A DNA stretch of 64,000 bases from Areca catechu. Lineage: Eukaryota > Streptophyta > Magnoliopsida > Arecales > Arecaceae. The position numbers and the translations under genes are program-made. Positions 32,560-43,344 of the stretch are shown piece by piece (the first letter of the stretch is position 1; each line of letters opens with the position of its first letter). Where the stretch lies: positions 106,918,877 through 106,982,876 of the forward strand of contig CM038049.1 in NCBI GenBank assembly GCA_021397845.1, written 5' to 3'. Below the pieces are notes generated by a model. The model ran no database searches, had not been told where the DNA came from, and was given only the letters and a program-made list of their open reading frames with translations.

Positions 32560-35500
32560 TGGTGTGGATAGCAGAATACGATAAAGGTTCCTCAACCCTC
32601 TATGGATATCTGATTAGGGTTCCAATTTATCGGGTCATGTAATAAGGCTTCAAGCCTAAGCATTGTAATTTTTTTTAGTCATGAATTTAGTCTTAATTAC
32701 TGTTGTTCTAGTCTTATACCTTGACCAATTTGGTCAAGTTGTGTTTATGAGTCCTGTATTGATTCCAATCCGAGTCTGTTTGAAGTTATCAGGCCAAGCC
32801 ATCTCCCAAGCCTTGAAAGATGCCACTTCAACCCTTGGACGCCACCTCATCCATCCCATGTGGCACCACATTGTTGGGGTTTCAAGTGCACCGCAGCGGA
32901 AGTGTAAATTTCAAAATGATGAAATTTGCACCGAAATCCCTTAGCCAAGATCTCCTTATATACTAATTAAAACATACATACTAACATTGTTAGAATTAGG
33001 GCACTAACCTTTTAATGCTAAGTCCAATTTTGATGTAGAATCAGAACTTGGTGTTGAATGCTTCTTTTGATTTCACCAGGCGTCCAAATGTCCACCCTCC
33101 AATGGTGATCCACAAGATGATTGAACAAGATGCAAGCTTCTTCAAAGTTCCCTCACTTGAATTCTTATCCTAGAACTCAAGAGGACTATGGCTCTAAAGC
33201 TTCAGGGTAGGGGCTCCTTACTTCCTTTCTTCCTTCTTCCTTTCCCTTTCTTAAGACCTTGTCCTAAGAATAAAACTCTTGTCTTAAAGGAGGAGATGGA
33301 TTTAAGACACTAATGTCTTAAAGTAAAGGAAATAGAAACAGAGTAGGAGTTCCTTTCTTTTACCGATCAAGAGATTCTTCCTATCTCTTGTTTTGGACTT
33401 GAGTTTCAACAGAGAAGAGAACTCTGTAAGAGGGAAACTCTCTTTGTCCTAAACAAGCTAAGGAGGAATCAGTTTCCTGGAAAGAAAAGACAATAAAATA
33501 AACTCTGTTGTTCAAAAAATCAATCTGAACACCCGAGACCTCTGTTGTTTAAATAGATTTCAGAGAGATGTTTTCTCAGAAGAACACAACTCTCCGTAAA
33601 CCCCATTCCACTTTATCTCACGCCCCTTTCTTATTTCTCACGCCCAATCCACACATCTCACGGCCTTCCAGATTAAATCCCACGGCTCTTCTTAAAGGAA
33701 AAACCGCGGTGTTTTAAAAAGAAGAAAGTCGCGACTTTTCATCTCCGAAGAGATGTTACTTCGCGCGCCCGGGAGGAGTTAGCGCTTTCTCTCTTTCTCA
33801 AAATCCCATCAGCCGTTGGATTTTCATCCAAGGGGGGGAGAAGGAGCGCTAATCACTTAAGAAAGAGGCCGCCCAAATAAAATCTCCGATGATTTTATTT
33901 GGGGCGCGCCAAGAGTCCATGCGCCATGGACTCTTCCTTAAGGCGCGCCAAGAGTCCATATGCGCATGGACTCTTGGTGTTTGGCGTGAAAAGCAAAAGG
34001 GGGCGGGTGGGAGGCTAGCCAAGCTACATGGCTAGCCAATAGGGTTAGCCATATTCCCATATTTCTTAATTAGGGTCTAATTAGGTCCAATTAGAACCCA
34101 ATTTGAACCAATCCGGAACCCTAATTCGAATCCGATCCGAATAGAAGCTAGGGCTTGCAACACCTGCTAGAGTGTTATCTTGCAAAGACAATTTAATTCC
34201 AAATTAAATTCTTGATCAATCCTCTTAAGTGTGTGACCCATTGGGTTCCACATCTAGCCAGCAGTGGGTTCGAATACAAGTTGACCTAATTTGATTAGAA
34301 CTCTTTCTAATCGATTTAGGTCAAACCGGGCTTACCCGGATCGATCAATTAGGATTCTTCCTAACATGTGATCTTTGAACTTGATCAACCCACAAGACAA
34401 GATTGACGTCTAGCAACGTGTCATGTCTACCCGGAAGATATGGAAATTCTGGTGAAATACCAAAATTACCCTTCAGTAGAGAGTTACCGTACAATTAAAT
34501 CTTTCGATCAGCCTGCACCCAAAATATAACTATGGATATGGATATATGTCAAATCCAACATTATATTTGTTTCTAGCTCAATCTTATAATGATGATTCGA
34601 TTATCTTGATATTAGAAACCATCTCTAATATCTTTACTTTGATCAAAGATTCCCTGAATCATCATGCGATTGTTGACTAGCTGGATGCAATCTCCTCTTA
34701 CTAAGAGTGATCGATTCCTTGTTGACCTACTCATTACCTTCATATTCAATTCACCATTCCCAGTATCAATCCTGTGCATGTCTCAGTGTCATGATTAGGA
34801 TTGAACCAAAGGATGGGTTCATGTACATAAGGTACTTATGGCAGTCTCAGGTCAAAAGATTACCTGTACCACTCCTACTATGAGAACCTTCTATTGACAT
34901 GTAGCTAAGACTCCATTAGATGTTCTCAAGTCGGATCATATCAGTGAACTCATTCTCCAATGAGCACCCACATCCCAGTATTAGTGTCATACACAAGTGA
35001 CTGTGAGAGCAGTCACCCTTTCCAGTATACCCGGGGTGTGCTAGTCTTATCAGAAAAACCCTGATCCCCTATTCAGGGTTCCTTTGACTAGGAATACTTT
35101 AGATTAAGGTTTTAAGATTTTAGGTCTCACTGGTATGATCTCATCATAACCCTAAAATCATAGCCCTAATCTATGGGGTTCATCATATAATAAACACAGC
35201 GTATGATAAAAAATAATGCCTTTATTTAGAAAATTATCAATTACAATGGTTTGGGAGATACAACAGAGATTGGTTTGTAGGGCATATCCCTTTCACACAT
35301 CACCATGACATGTGGGCGGCCAAGGCAAGGGGGAATGCTGATTTTTTGTGGGCGCCATCCCTTGATCTTTTCCTCCCTTCCCTCCCCCCTATCAAGCCAC
35401 TTGCTAAAGGAGTCATGGGCGGCAATGGAAGGTCATTGGGAGTTGAAGATTGTGAAGAAATGTCCCTTGCTTCAAGCCCTCACATCAAGCTTTCTTCCTG

Positions 35501-36512
35501 AAAGATTTGACCAACTATGGAAGGAAGATCAAGAGTCCAAGGGCGCCAAGACAACCTCCATCTTCCAGCCCCATATCATGTTTCTCACCAAAAGTGGGTG
35601 GGCAACCAAGGAAAGAAGGAAGATATAAGCCTTGCTACAAGCCCCATATCATGCCATGCGCAATCACAAGCAAGCTTAGGTCGGCCAAGGAGAAGGGATT
35701 TTAGATTTTTTTTGGTGCCTTATCAAGAGCAGAGATGTAATTTTCTTTTGAATTTGAAAAGGGTCCTAAGGTGCCTATATAAAGGACCTTACCCCTCATT
35801 TGTATGGCTAATGTTGATGAATGAAAAGAAAATATTTGAGTGCTACTCTTCTTGTTAGTTGCCTTCATTCCTTAAGAATGTCGATCTCCGTGAGGGAGCG
35901 CCTTTGCCTTCGGGCATCGAGAGGTGTGAGGCCACAAGTTTCCTTCTCTTCCGTGCAAGCCATCCTCCATCTTCGAGTTTGGAGCCCATCTAGATGATCC
36001 ACTTTGGTGCCTAGCAAGAAGAACTCCATCCACCACCGACCTCAACTCTCATTCCTTCATCTCTTGTTTTCTTCTTGTTGAATCCTAACTCTTCTCTTGA
36101 TTGCTCACAGGTCCTCCAGGTACCACGAATATGGAGTCAGTTTTCCTTGCCTTCGAGACCTTCGGATGGAAAGCCGGTGCATCCACGGGGGTTGAAGGCT
36201 TGATCATCCAGGCCGCATCCGTGAGAGCGAGTGAACTCGGCATTGGGTGCTTCAGAGCTTTTAAGGTTTGCAACCCTAAAATTCCTAAGTTGATATTGAT
36301 TTAAGAGCTAAGTCCTATAGGGTTTCTCAATCTCGGGGTCCTCTTCTTATCTTGTTTAGGGGCTTACTTGCTAGTTTGAAGTTCTTGTTATTGTAGAACC
36401 CTAGATCTACTTTTGCTTGTCTTTGGGAATCCCTAACCACTTTTAAAAAACCTAAAAATCACAAAGAAAAAACTCACCTGCATCATCCTAGCATCTAGTT
36501 TGTCCCGCATCA
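32560..36512 (+). repeat. chromovirus 3' LTR, split by a nested solo LTR
   Basis: It begins TGGTGTGGATAGC after the chromodomain frame and ends TTGTCCCGCATCA. Without the insertion at 32872-35295 and one copy of its duplication it is about 1.52 kb, similar to the related LTRs at 11792 and 39624. A TATATAAA box at 35776-35783 supports plus orientation. Short ORFs within it (35305-35860, 36085-36304) have no recognisable domain and are taken as chance. The sequence after 36512 is the 3' tail of a Sirevirus, so the chromovirus probably landed in that element. Confidence 0.8.
32872..35295 (-). repeat. Angela-like Ty1/copia solo LTR (2424 bp)
   Basis: It is flanked by a perfect CACAT duplication (32867-32871 and 35296-35300). 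Read on the minus strand it begins TGAAAGGGATATGCCCTAC and ends CTTGAAACCCCAACA. The 'ATATGCCCTA' start followed by an AATAAAGGCATT run (plus 35200-35225), and the CTTCCGCTGC near the end, recall LTRs of the Angela lineage; this is from memory, not a search. It has no PBS, PPT or ORF, so it is a solo LTR. Confidence 0.75.
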
Positions 36513-37401
36513 TGTAGGTTCTAGTAGGGATGAAAATAACCAATGATGTAGGATCTTTTTGGTTAATGTTATGCATTTTGTTGTATCACTTTTTGTATAC
36601 TTTTGTATGACCTTGTAACATTTAATGTTGTAATGTATCTTTTTGAAGTAATGATATATATACTTTTTCCACTCAATGTAAAATGATTGTCATTCATTTT
36701 GTGTGATGTATCTAAAGCTTGGACACAACAATTGATATCAAATAATTGATATTAAGAAAAAGTAAAAATGTTAACAAGAATATGAAGAAAATAAAGAGAA
36801 GGTGAGATTATCTCAAAACATCTTAATATTCTTGTAGTATTTCAAAAATCATTATTTGGTATTCTCATAAGAGCATGTTTATATATGAAAAATATTTTGT
36901 TGATGACAAAAAGGGGGAGTAGTAATAATGATGTGCATAAAAAATACAACTTCATGGAAAACATTTTATGGGAGTAGTAAGTTATTTGTGCATGAAAAAT
37001 ATTTTATGTGATGTAAATGGAAAACATTTTTCATGAAAACATGCAAGAAAATGAAATAGGGAGAGAAGTTTTTTTATACATGAAATTTAATGTAACTTAG
37101 ATCTGATATATTTTGGATGCTCTGATACATTTTGATACTTAATTAGCTCTGATACATTCTAAAGAAAAACTATATTTTGATAAATATTGGCTCTGATATA
37201 TTTTGATAATATTGGATGTATCAATATTGGCTCTGATACATTTTGATACTTTCTTGATACATACCTGATACATGTTGATACTTTTTGATACACATCAATT
37301 TAAACCATATACAAGTCACTTTGAATTTCTAAGTGTTCATATATATATAATTGTAAGTTTTTCCATGCCCAGTGTTTTGTCATCATCAAAAAGGGTGAGA
37401 T
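36513..37401 (+). mobile_element. 3' internal tail of a third Sirevirus, with polypurine tracts
   Basis: It has no ORF. It resembles the stretch after the extra ORF in copy 2 (29090-29969): an AT-rich untranslated tail, then AAAAAGGGGGAG at 36908, repeats of CTCTGATACATTTTGATA (37090-37290), and a terminal tract AAAAAGGGTGAGAT at 37388-37401 against the LTR. The coding part of this element is not in the window. Confidence 0.75.
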
Positions 37402-38863
37402 TGTTGATCCCTAGAATGATTTTGATGATAACAAAATATTGGAGCATGTATTTGACACTAACTATTTTCAAGTGTTTAAGAAGCTTTTGTAGGATGCTTC
37501 AAATGAGCAATCATTCTTCCTATAATTCTAAAATCATTGTAATGAATCAAGTTTCTCATAGGAAATGATCATGTAATGAAGAGTCCAAAGATAATGTGTT
37601 TATGTATTTATGAAAAAGGGCCAATTCTATGTATTTTGTTTAAGTTTAAATTACTTAGATTAGATTTAGAAGAAGTTTGAAAGTCTTTTGAAGTTGTTAG
37701 AAGAAGATTGATGAAGTTTGGAAGTCTTTTGGATGAATTTCAATCAAGCTGACCCGAAGATTTAAGCTGATACAGTGATCTAGCATGGCACACAAATTTT
37801 TGATACTCAGCCAACCAAGCCGACTCACTGAGATACCGAGCTGACTCTTCCAGAGTGACTAAATTTTAGTTCTGAGAAAACTGGTCATCCGAGCTGACTG
37901 AACTGAAGAGAGCCGACTCTGGCAAAACTATGTTTTTACATGTCTGAGAATCCGAGCCGACTTGACAAAAGAGAGCCGTCTCGACCAAAGTGCAATTTTA
38001 ACATGTCTGAGAATTTAAGCCGACTAGACCCAATTGAGCTGACTCGAATCCCAGTTTCTAAAGTGTAACGGCTAGTTCCAGAATTAATTTTTTGAATCCA
38101 AAACGTGCTCCAATGGCTAGATTTTGACTCCCAAGGCACTCCAATGGCTATTTTCAGTTGGGAATAGTTGGGGACCTATAAATGATGTATTTGAATAAGT
38201 TTTGAACAATTTTTATTGAAAATACTGAATATTCAAAGGAGAATTCAAGCTAGAGCTCAAGACTTCACCAAAATCCTATCAATTTCTTGAGTCATTTACT
38301 GAAGAAGTTTGAAAGCCTTAAAGAGTATTAAAGGAGTAATCAAGAAGGCTTCTCAAAGAGCTTCAACTGCAACCATATGACAATGTTTGGTTTGTCTTTA
38401 GTGTTGCTTCATTTGTAACTTTGTTTTGAATTGTTCCAAGTACAGCAGGGGCTGTAGCTTGGGTATTGTTTAAGATTTTTGGTGAGCCTTTAAAAATAAG
38501 TTTGGGTTATTATTGAGCCCAGAAAAACTAACGTTGTATTAGGTTCTTGGTGATCCTGATGTAAAATCGAGATTAGGTTTTGGTTTGTGAGCCTGGTGCA
38601 AAACAAACAAGCTGTATTCCATGGTGAATATAGTAGAAATCCCAAGTAGTATCTTGGATAGTGGACGTAGGAGCTGGGTTGCTCCGAACCATTATAAAAT
38701 TTGTGGTGTTGTGCTTACTTGTGTTCATGCTCATTTACTTGCTTCTGCATTTAACAACTAACTCAGTTCACTCACCACACTAAGATTTCAAAAGGGCACA
38801 TATTTATGAAAATGTTTGTATATCCAATTCACCCCCCCTTGTGGGTAGACCATCTAGGCAACA
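37402..38863 (+). repeat. Sirevirus 3' LTR (LTR3, 1462 bp)
   Basis: It begins TGTTGATCCCTAGAATG and ends CTAGGCAACA. TATAAATG is at 38177-38184, the AGCCGACTC motif cluster at 37790-38050, and GGTGAGCC-type repeats at 38480-38600. The base run after it is GTCCC, followed by a copia reverse-transcriptase fragment. Confidence 0.85.
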
Positions 38864-39623
38864 GTCCCTAAGCACCTCCTCACTATTCGTAGCAGAAGCC
38901 AACTCCAACCATGCCAGCCAAGTACTTGAAGACTCCCTTCAGTACTCGCCAGTGCTCCTTGCCAGGCTATGCCATGAACCTGCTCACCTAACTTACTGCA
39001 TGGGCAATATCCAGCCTACAACACACCATGGTATACATGAGACTACCTACACCAAAGAAATTTGGCACCCTCTCCATCTCCTGAACCTCCACCTTAGTCT
39101 GTGGTACCATGGTCTTTGAGAGTTTGAAGTGTCCGGCTATAGGCAGCTCTGTCAGTTTTGCTTCCTTCATCCCATACCTCTCCAAAACCTTCTTTATTTA
39201 GCCATCTTGAGATAAATGCAGCACCCTCTTGTTCCGATCTTTGAAGATTTCTATGCCTAGGATCCTCCTCGCAGGTCCCAAATCCTTCTGATCTTTAAAG
39301 ATTTCCATTTCCTCGATGGTTTCTTGAGCCCGTACAGCGACTTTTGCAAAAAATGAACTTTCTCTTCTGATCCTAGTTCTCTGAAACCTAGTGGCTGCTC
39401 CATGTAGATGCTCTCCTCTAAGTGTCCATGGAGAAAAGCCATCTTGACATCCATCTACTCCAGCTCTAAGTCCTACACTGTTACGATGCTTAGCAGTACC
39501 CTGATGGAAGTATGTCTAATGACGGGAGAGAAATCCTCACTGCAGTCTATTCCTTCTCTTAGTGAGTAACCTTTAGCAACCAAACGAGCTTTAAATCTGA
39601 TGCCTCCTTGTTCCAAAGGTCCC
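38864..39623 (-). pseudogene. Ty1/copia reverse transcriptase fragment
   Basis: The minus strand reads RFKARLVAKGYSLREGIDCS at the right end, then SEDFSPVIRHTSIRVLLSIV, MDVKMAFLHGHLEESIYMEQ and LQKSLYGLKK. After several frameshifts comes CCRLDIAHAVS near 39000. This is the middle of a copia reverse transcriptase, cut on the right by the chromovirus LTR at 39624 and on the left by the Sirevirus LTR. The HGHLEESIYMEQP wording is typical of the Tork/TAR-type copias rather than of the Sireviruses nearby, so it is a separate element. Confidence 0.85.
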
Positions 39624-41397
39624 TGATGGGGGACTAATTAGCATGCAAGGAAATTTTCATGGATTCAGCATTAAGTTAGGATTTTAATTTCAAAATTTTA
39701 GGTCAAATAGATAAAAGGGTGATCCTATAAAAATTCTAGACCACAAACATGCAAAAAGACCCTTAAAAGAGATAAAAAAAATAGGACTACTAAGGCTAAG
39801 AAACCTCAGTAGGACTAGCTCTTCTGCAATAATCCGATCTAGAGGGCTAGGGTGTTTGTACCTGGCAATAATTATTGCTACTTCCATGAAGAGATCACTC
39901 GTCACTCTCAGATGCGTCCAGGAATGTCAAGCCGAAATAACTCGCAAATCCATCAACTTTTTATCCGCTAGTTCGAAGGTAAAGCAAACGGTATCCGATC
40001 TTCACAAAATCAAAGGGACTTACAAGACACCTATCAAGGGATTAGAAAAGAGTATCAGATTGAGAAAAGAAAGAGGAGAAAGGGAAGAGAAGGTTGGATG
40101 GGGCGGCCTAGATGAGAGCGTGAAGATGGGCATCTAGGTGGTTGATGGCTATGGTTTGGATAAATAGGGTCTCACACCCCTCGATGCTCAAAGAGCAAAG
40201 GCAACACTCCCTCACGGAGCTCAATGTTCACAAGAACAAAGGCAAAAGAGAAGAAAGAACACTCAAATATCCTCTCAGAATTCATACATTCATTCATTCA
40301 ATCAATCATTCATTCAATTATAACAAGAGGGTGGATGGGTGGGGCATTTATAGGCTCACCTAGGTCCTCTCCTTGTTATGATTGGATTACAAAGCTACTT
40401 AAGACTAGGAGTACATAGTTTGATTAGGAAGAGAATTATAAAATGACTTAGGACTAGGAGTACATAATTTAAATAGAATTAAAACTTGATTCCTAGTTGG
40501 ATATGGACTTCTCTCTCCTTCTTGGACTTGGTCAAAGGGCCCCTCATGGGCTAGGGCACCTCCTTGAATTGGGCTTGGACCTTGGGCACCACATTGTTGA
40601 TTGGGCTTGGGCTAGCTGGGGCACCACTCATGAATGGGCTTGGGCTGGGGTGCCATGTCCTGAACAAGCTTGGTCTGGGGTGCCAAGTTATGAAAAGGGC
40701 CTGGGAGGGGTGCCAGCTTGTGGGCTTGAATGGTGTAGGCCTGGGGTGCCATCTTTTGCTGGGCTTCTGGGCTTGGGCACCTGGAAGGAAGAATATTCCC
40801 TGGGTGCCTGGTATCTTCAAGTGTGGAGGCTCCATGGGCTTGGACTCTGCTCTGACCTGGGAGGGCCTGGTGAATGCCTTGGCTGGTGATCCTTCTCTTG
40901 TACAAAACTGGGCTAACATAAACTTATAGAACTCAATTGGACTTATGAGGTTGAGACAAGGGATTCACTGGACTTAATGGTTTTCTTGTCTCAACTTATT
41001 ACAGGACTCAATTATCGGACTAACTTTATTAAATTATATTACAGGACCCAAAATTGACAAAAGGCTCATAATGAGCTGACTTGATCAACTAAGCTCGAAT
41101 GAGCTAAACATAATCCAAAGCTTGACTCATGAACCCTGAGGCATGAGTCGACTCTAGGACTCTGTGCAACAAAGCTTAAGGCCCAAATACATGACTCAAT
41201 GGGCACAATCGGGCATAACTAAATAAAACTCTAATTACATGACTTCAAATGACTTAGATGACTCCATCCTTACTTATAAGACTCAAAGGGCTAATATAGC
41301 CAGATTATTGGATGCAGAAATAAAATATGGAAAATGGTTCAGGGACTCAAAATTTAGGGACCCATAGTGAACTCGGGTTGTCCTGATATCCCCATCA
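39624..41397 (-). repeat. chromovirus 3' LTR (1774 bp)
   Basis: On the plus strand it reads TGATGGGGGACT to GATATCCCCATCA, giving an eight-base perfect terminal inverted repeat (TGATGGGG/CCCCATCA). The minus-strand chromodomain gene ends directly beside 41397, so this is a 3' LTR on the minus strand. A TATAAATG box (minus) is at 40345-40352. Overlapping ORFs on both strands at 40497-40929 come from a GGGCTTGGGC-rich stretch and are not credible genes. Confidence 0.85.
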
Positions 41398-42348
41398 ATT
41401 TTCCTGGGGTAAGAGAAACTTGACCCTGTCGAGTAAAGGTCAATCTGGTGCAGGTAAAAGGGTTGGGTCTGGTGCTACAGGTCCTCTCGAGGGATCCACA
41501 AACATTCAGTGTCCAGTCGGCATTGCCATCGGACCAAACGATATGGATAGCCTTGGTCCCGAGTCATAATAGCTTGGCCATCCAGGTCACGCTCGATTCG
41601 TATTCCTCTCCCAGGGCAATTTAGTGGACACTCAAGTAAGGTTTCTTCCTCAAGAATAGGATGAGGTCCAAAAATCTCACTGGGTGTCACTGCTGGTGCC
41701 TTATGTGCAACTAGGCTCAAGATATTAGAAGTCGAGCTAATGCCTAAATTCGGTGGTAACACATAGACACTAGGGTCAACTATCCTTATCACTTGTAAGG
41801 GTCCAGCTTCACAGGCATGTAGCTTCTTAATGGCTCCCAGAGGAAACCATTCAGGTCTAGACCTAATCTCTACATGATTTCCCTCAGTATACTCTTTGAC
41901 TCGAATTCAAGAATTAGCCATGTTATTATCAGTGTTCAATTGAATGTTAATGTCTTGATGTAGTGCAGAGATCTGTGCATGTATGAACAGCGGGATTAGG
42001 CCTAGGGATCTTTCAAAATAAAAACCACGTAGCACTTCATCCTTTATTCTTACTTCATTCCCTATGTTAAAGATGTAGACCCAATATTCAATCCATCTTT
42101 CAGGTTTTAAACTTCAAATTTTCTGGGAATCATAAAACATAAAAGTCTTATGGTATGGGGACCGTACGATTCCTAGGGGTAGTAAATATTCTCTCCAGAA
42201 CTATAAGACTTGGATTGTAGCATGGAAGTCCTTAAGGTAGACATGATTCAACAGGCTCCTATGCTTAAAGGAAATTAACTGGATGCTTGTCCTAACCACA
42301 TGTTTGCAACTAGAGTGGTCTACTAGCACTAGTTCTAGAGTAGGTTGG
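41398..42348 (-). pseudogene. chromovirus integrase C-terminus with chromodomain (relic, minus strand)
   Basis: The minus strand carries RPEWFPLGAIKKLHACEAGP and PLQVIRIVDPSVYVLPPNLG (GPY/F-like module, about 41690-41860), then PSEIFGPHPILEEE and the chromodomain YPYRLVRWQCRLDTECLW (about 41500-41560). The order and wording match the chromovirus at 32065-32510, so the two belong to the same or sister families. Upstream integrase sequence (41870-42348) is degraded. The element is cut at 42348 by the Athila LTR; the rest should lie beyond the window. Confidence 0.8.
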
Positions 42349-43244
42349 TGATGTAAACTTAAGTTGTAACTGTAAGTGCACGGTGTGCAAAGTTGCACAT
42401 TCAGCGAGTACGGGTCGATCCCACGAGAAATTTGTGTTCGAACTGTGTTCAAACCCTCATCTAGACAAGCTGACAAGAATAAGCAAAAGTAATTAAATCA
42501 ATAAAATAAATAATTTATAAATCTAGGACTTTTGAATCTACTAGACCAATAATTTTGAAAACTTTTCTAAGGATCTCTTTTATAAAACCTTTCAACTTCC
42601 TCATTTGTAATAACCAAGTATGGATTATAAAGAGATTTAACTCAACTATAACCCATCAAAATTTTACAAGAAAAGGAAGAAATGAAAAATAAATTATTGA
42701 GCTATCTATCTTTCGTCCTTCTTGCACCGAATCAAGCATGAACTATGAAGGGATTGAAACCTAATTATAGCTCATCAAGTCTCTTAGCAAGAAGTTTAAA
42801 AAGAGAAGATAAACTCTTAAAACATTAAGTCTAAAAGGAAATCTAAAGAAGGGTTTCTAATCATGGTCTAGCTTCATCGCCAATCCTAGAAAGTATGATT
42901 AGCCAGACATGATTAAAATAAAACTTTAAAAATTATTAAAAAAATAATTAAAATCAATTAACTACTTACTGAAATTTAAATTACAGAATTTAAATGCAAA
43001 AATAAAAACTACCCTAATTGCAGAAATTTAAACGGCATAAAATAAATTGTAGGATTGTAAAAATAAAACTATTTTAATTGCAGGTATGTAAATTGTATAA
43101 AATAAATTAAAGAAAATTAATCTAATTTACTGCTTTAAAAATAAGAATAATTTGAATAAAAAAATATTTTTTTTATTGCATAGAAAATAAATTAATGATA
43201 ACATATTTAATTTCTAAATTATTAAGCGAGCTTGGAATTAAAAT
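42349..43244 (-). repeat. Athila 3' LTR, distal (U5-side) part
   Basis: Read on the minus strand this is the end of an LTR: TCGTGGGATCGACCCGTACT, then CCGTGCACTTACAG, and a final TTACATCA at 42349. The phrase 'GGGATCGACCC' followed by a 'GTGCACTT' block is typical of Athila/Tat-type LTR ends. The AT-rich part (42480-43240) has no gene. The LTR continues at 57654 after the nested Tat element. Confidence 0.72.
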
Positions 43245-43344
43245 TGATATGGCTGCTACGCTGACGTGGCGCACGTGTTAGATCCAGCCGGACATGGGAA
43301 GTACCACGTGTTTTTTTTAAAAAAAGGTCCCCGTTCGGGGAGAA

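Noticed and set aside
35305..35858. Three overlapping ORFs of 60-113 codons
   Set aside because: They lie in the chromovirus LTR near its TATA box, with no domain and no conserved partner in the related LTRs.
40497..40929. ORFs of about 120 codons on both strands
   Set aside because: They come from a stretch rich in GGGCTTGGGC and GGGGTGCCA inside the chromovirus LTR; the peptides are low-complexity.
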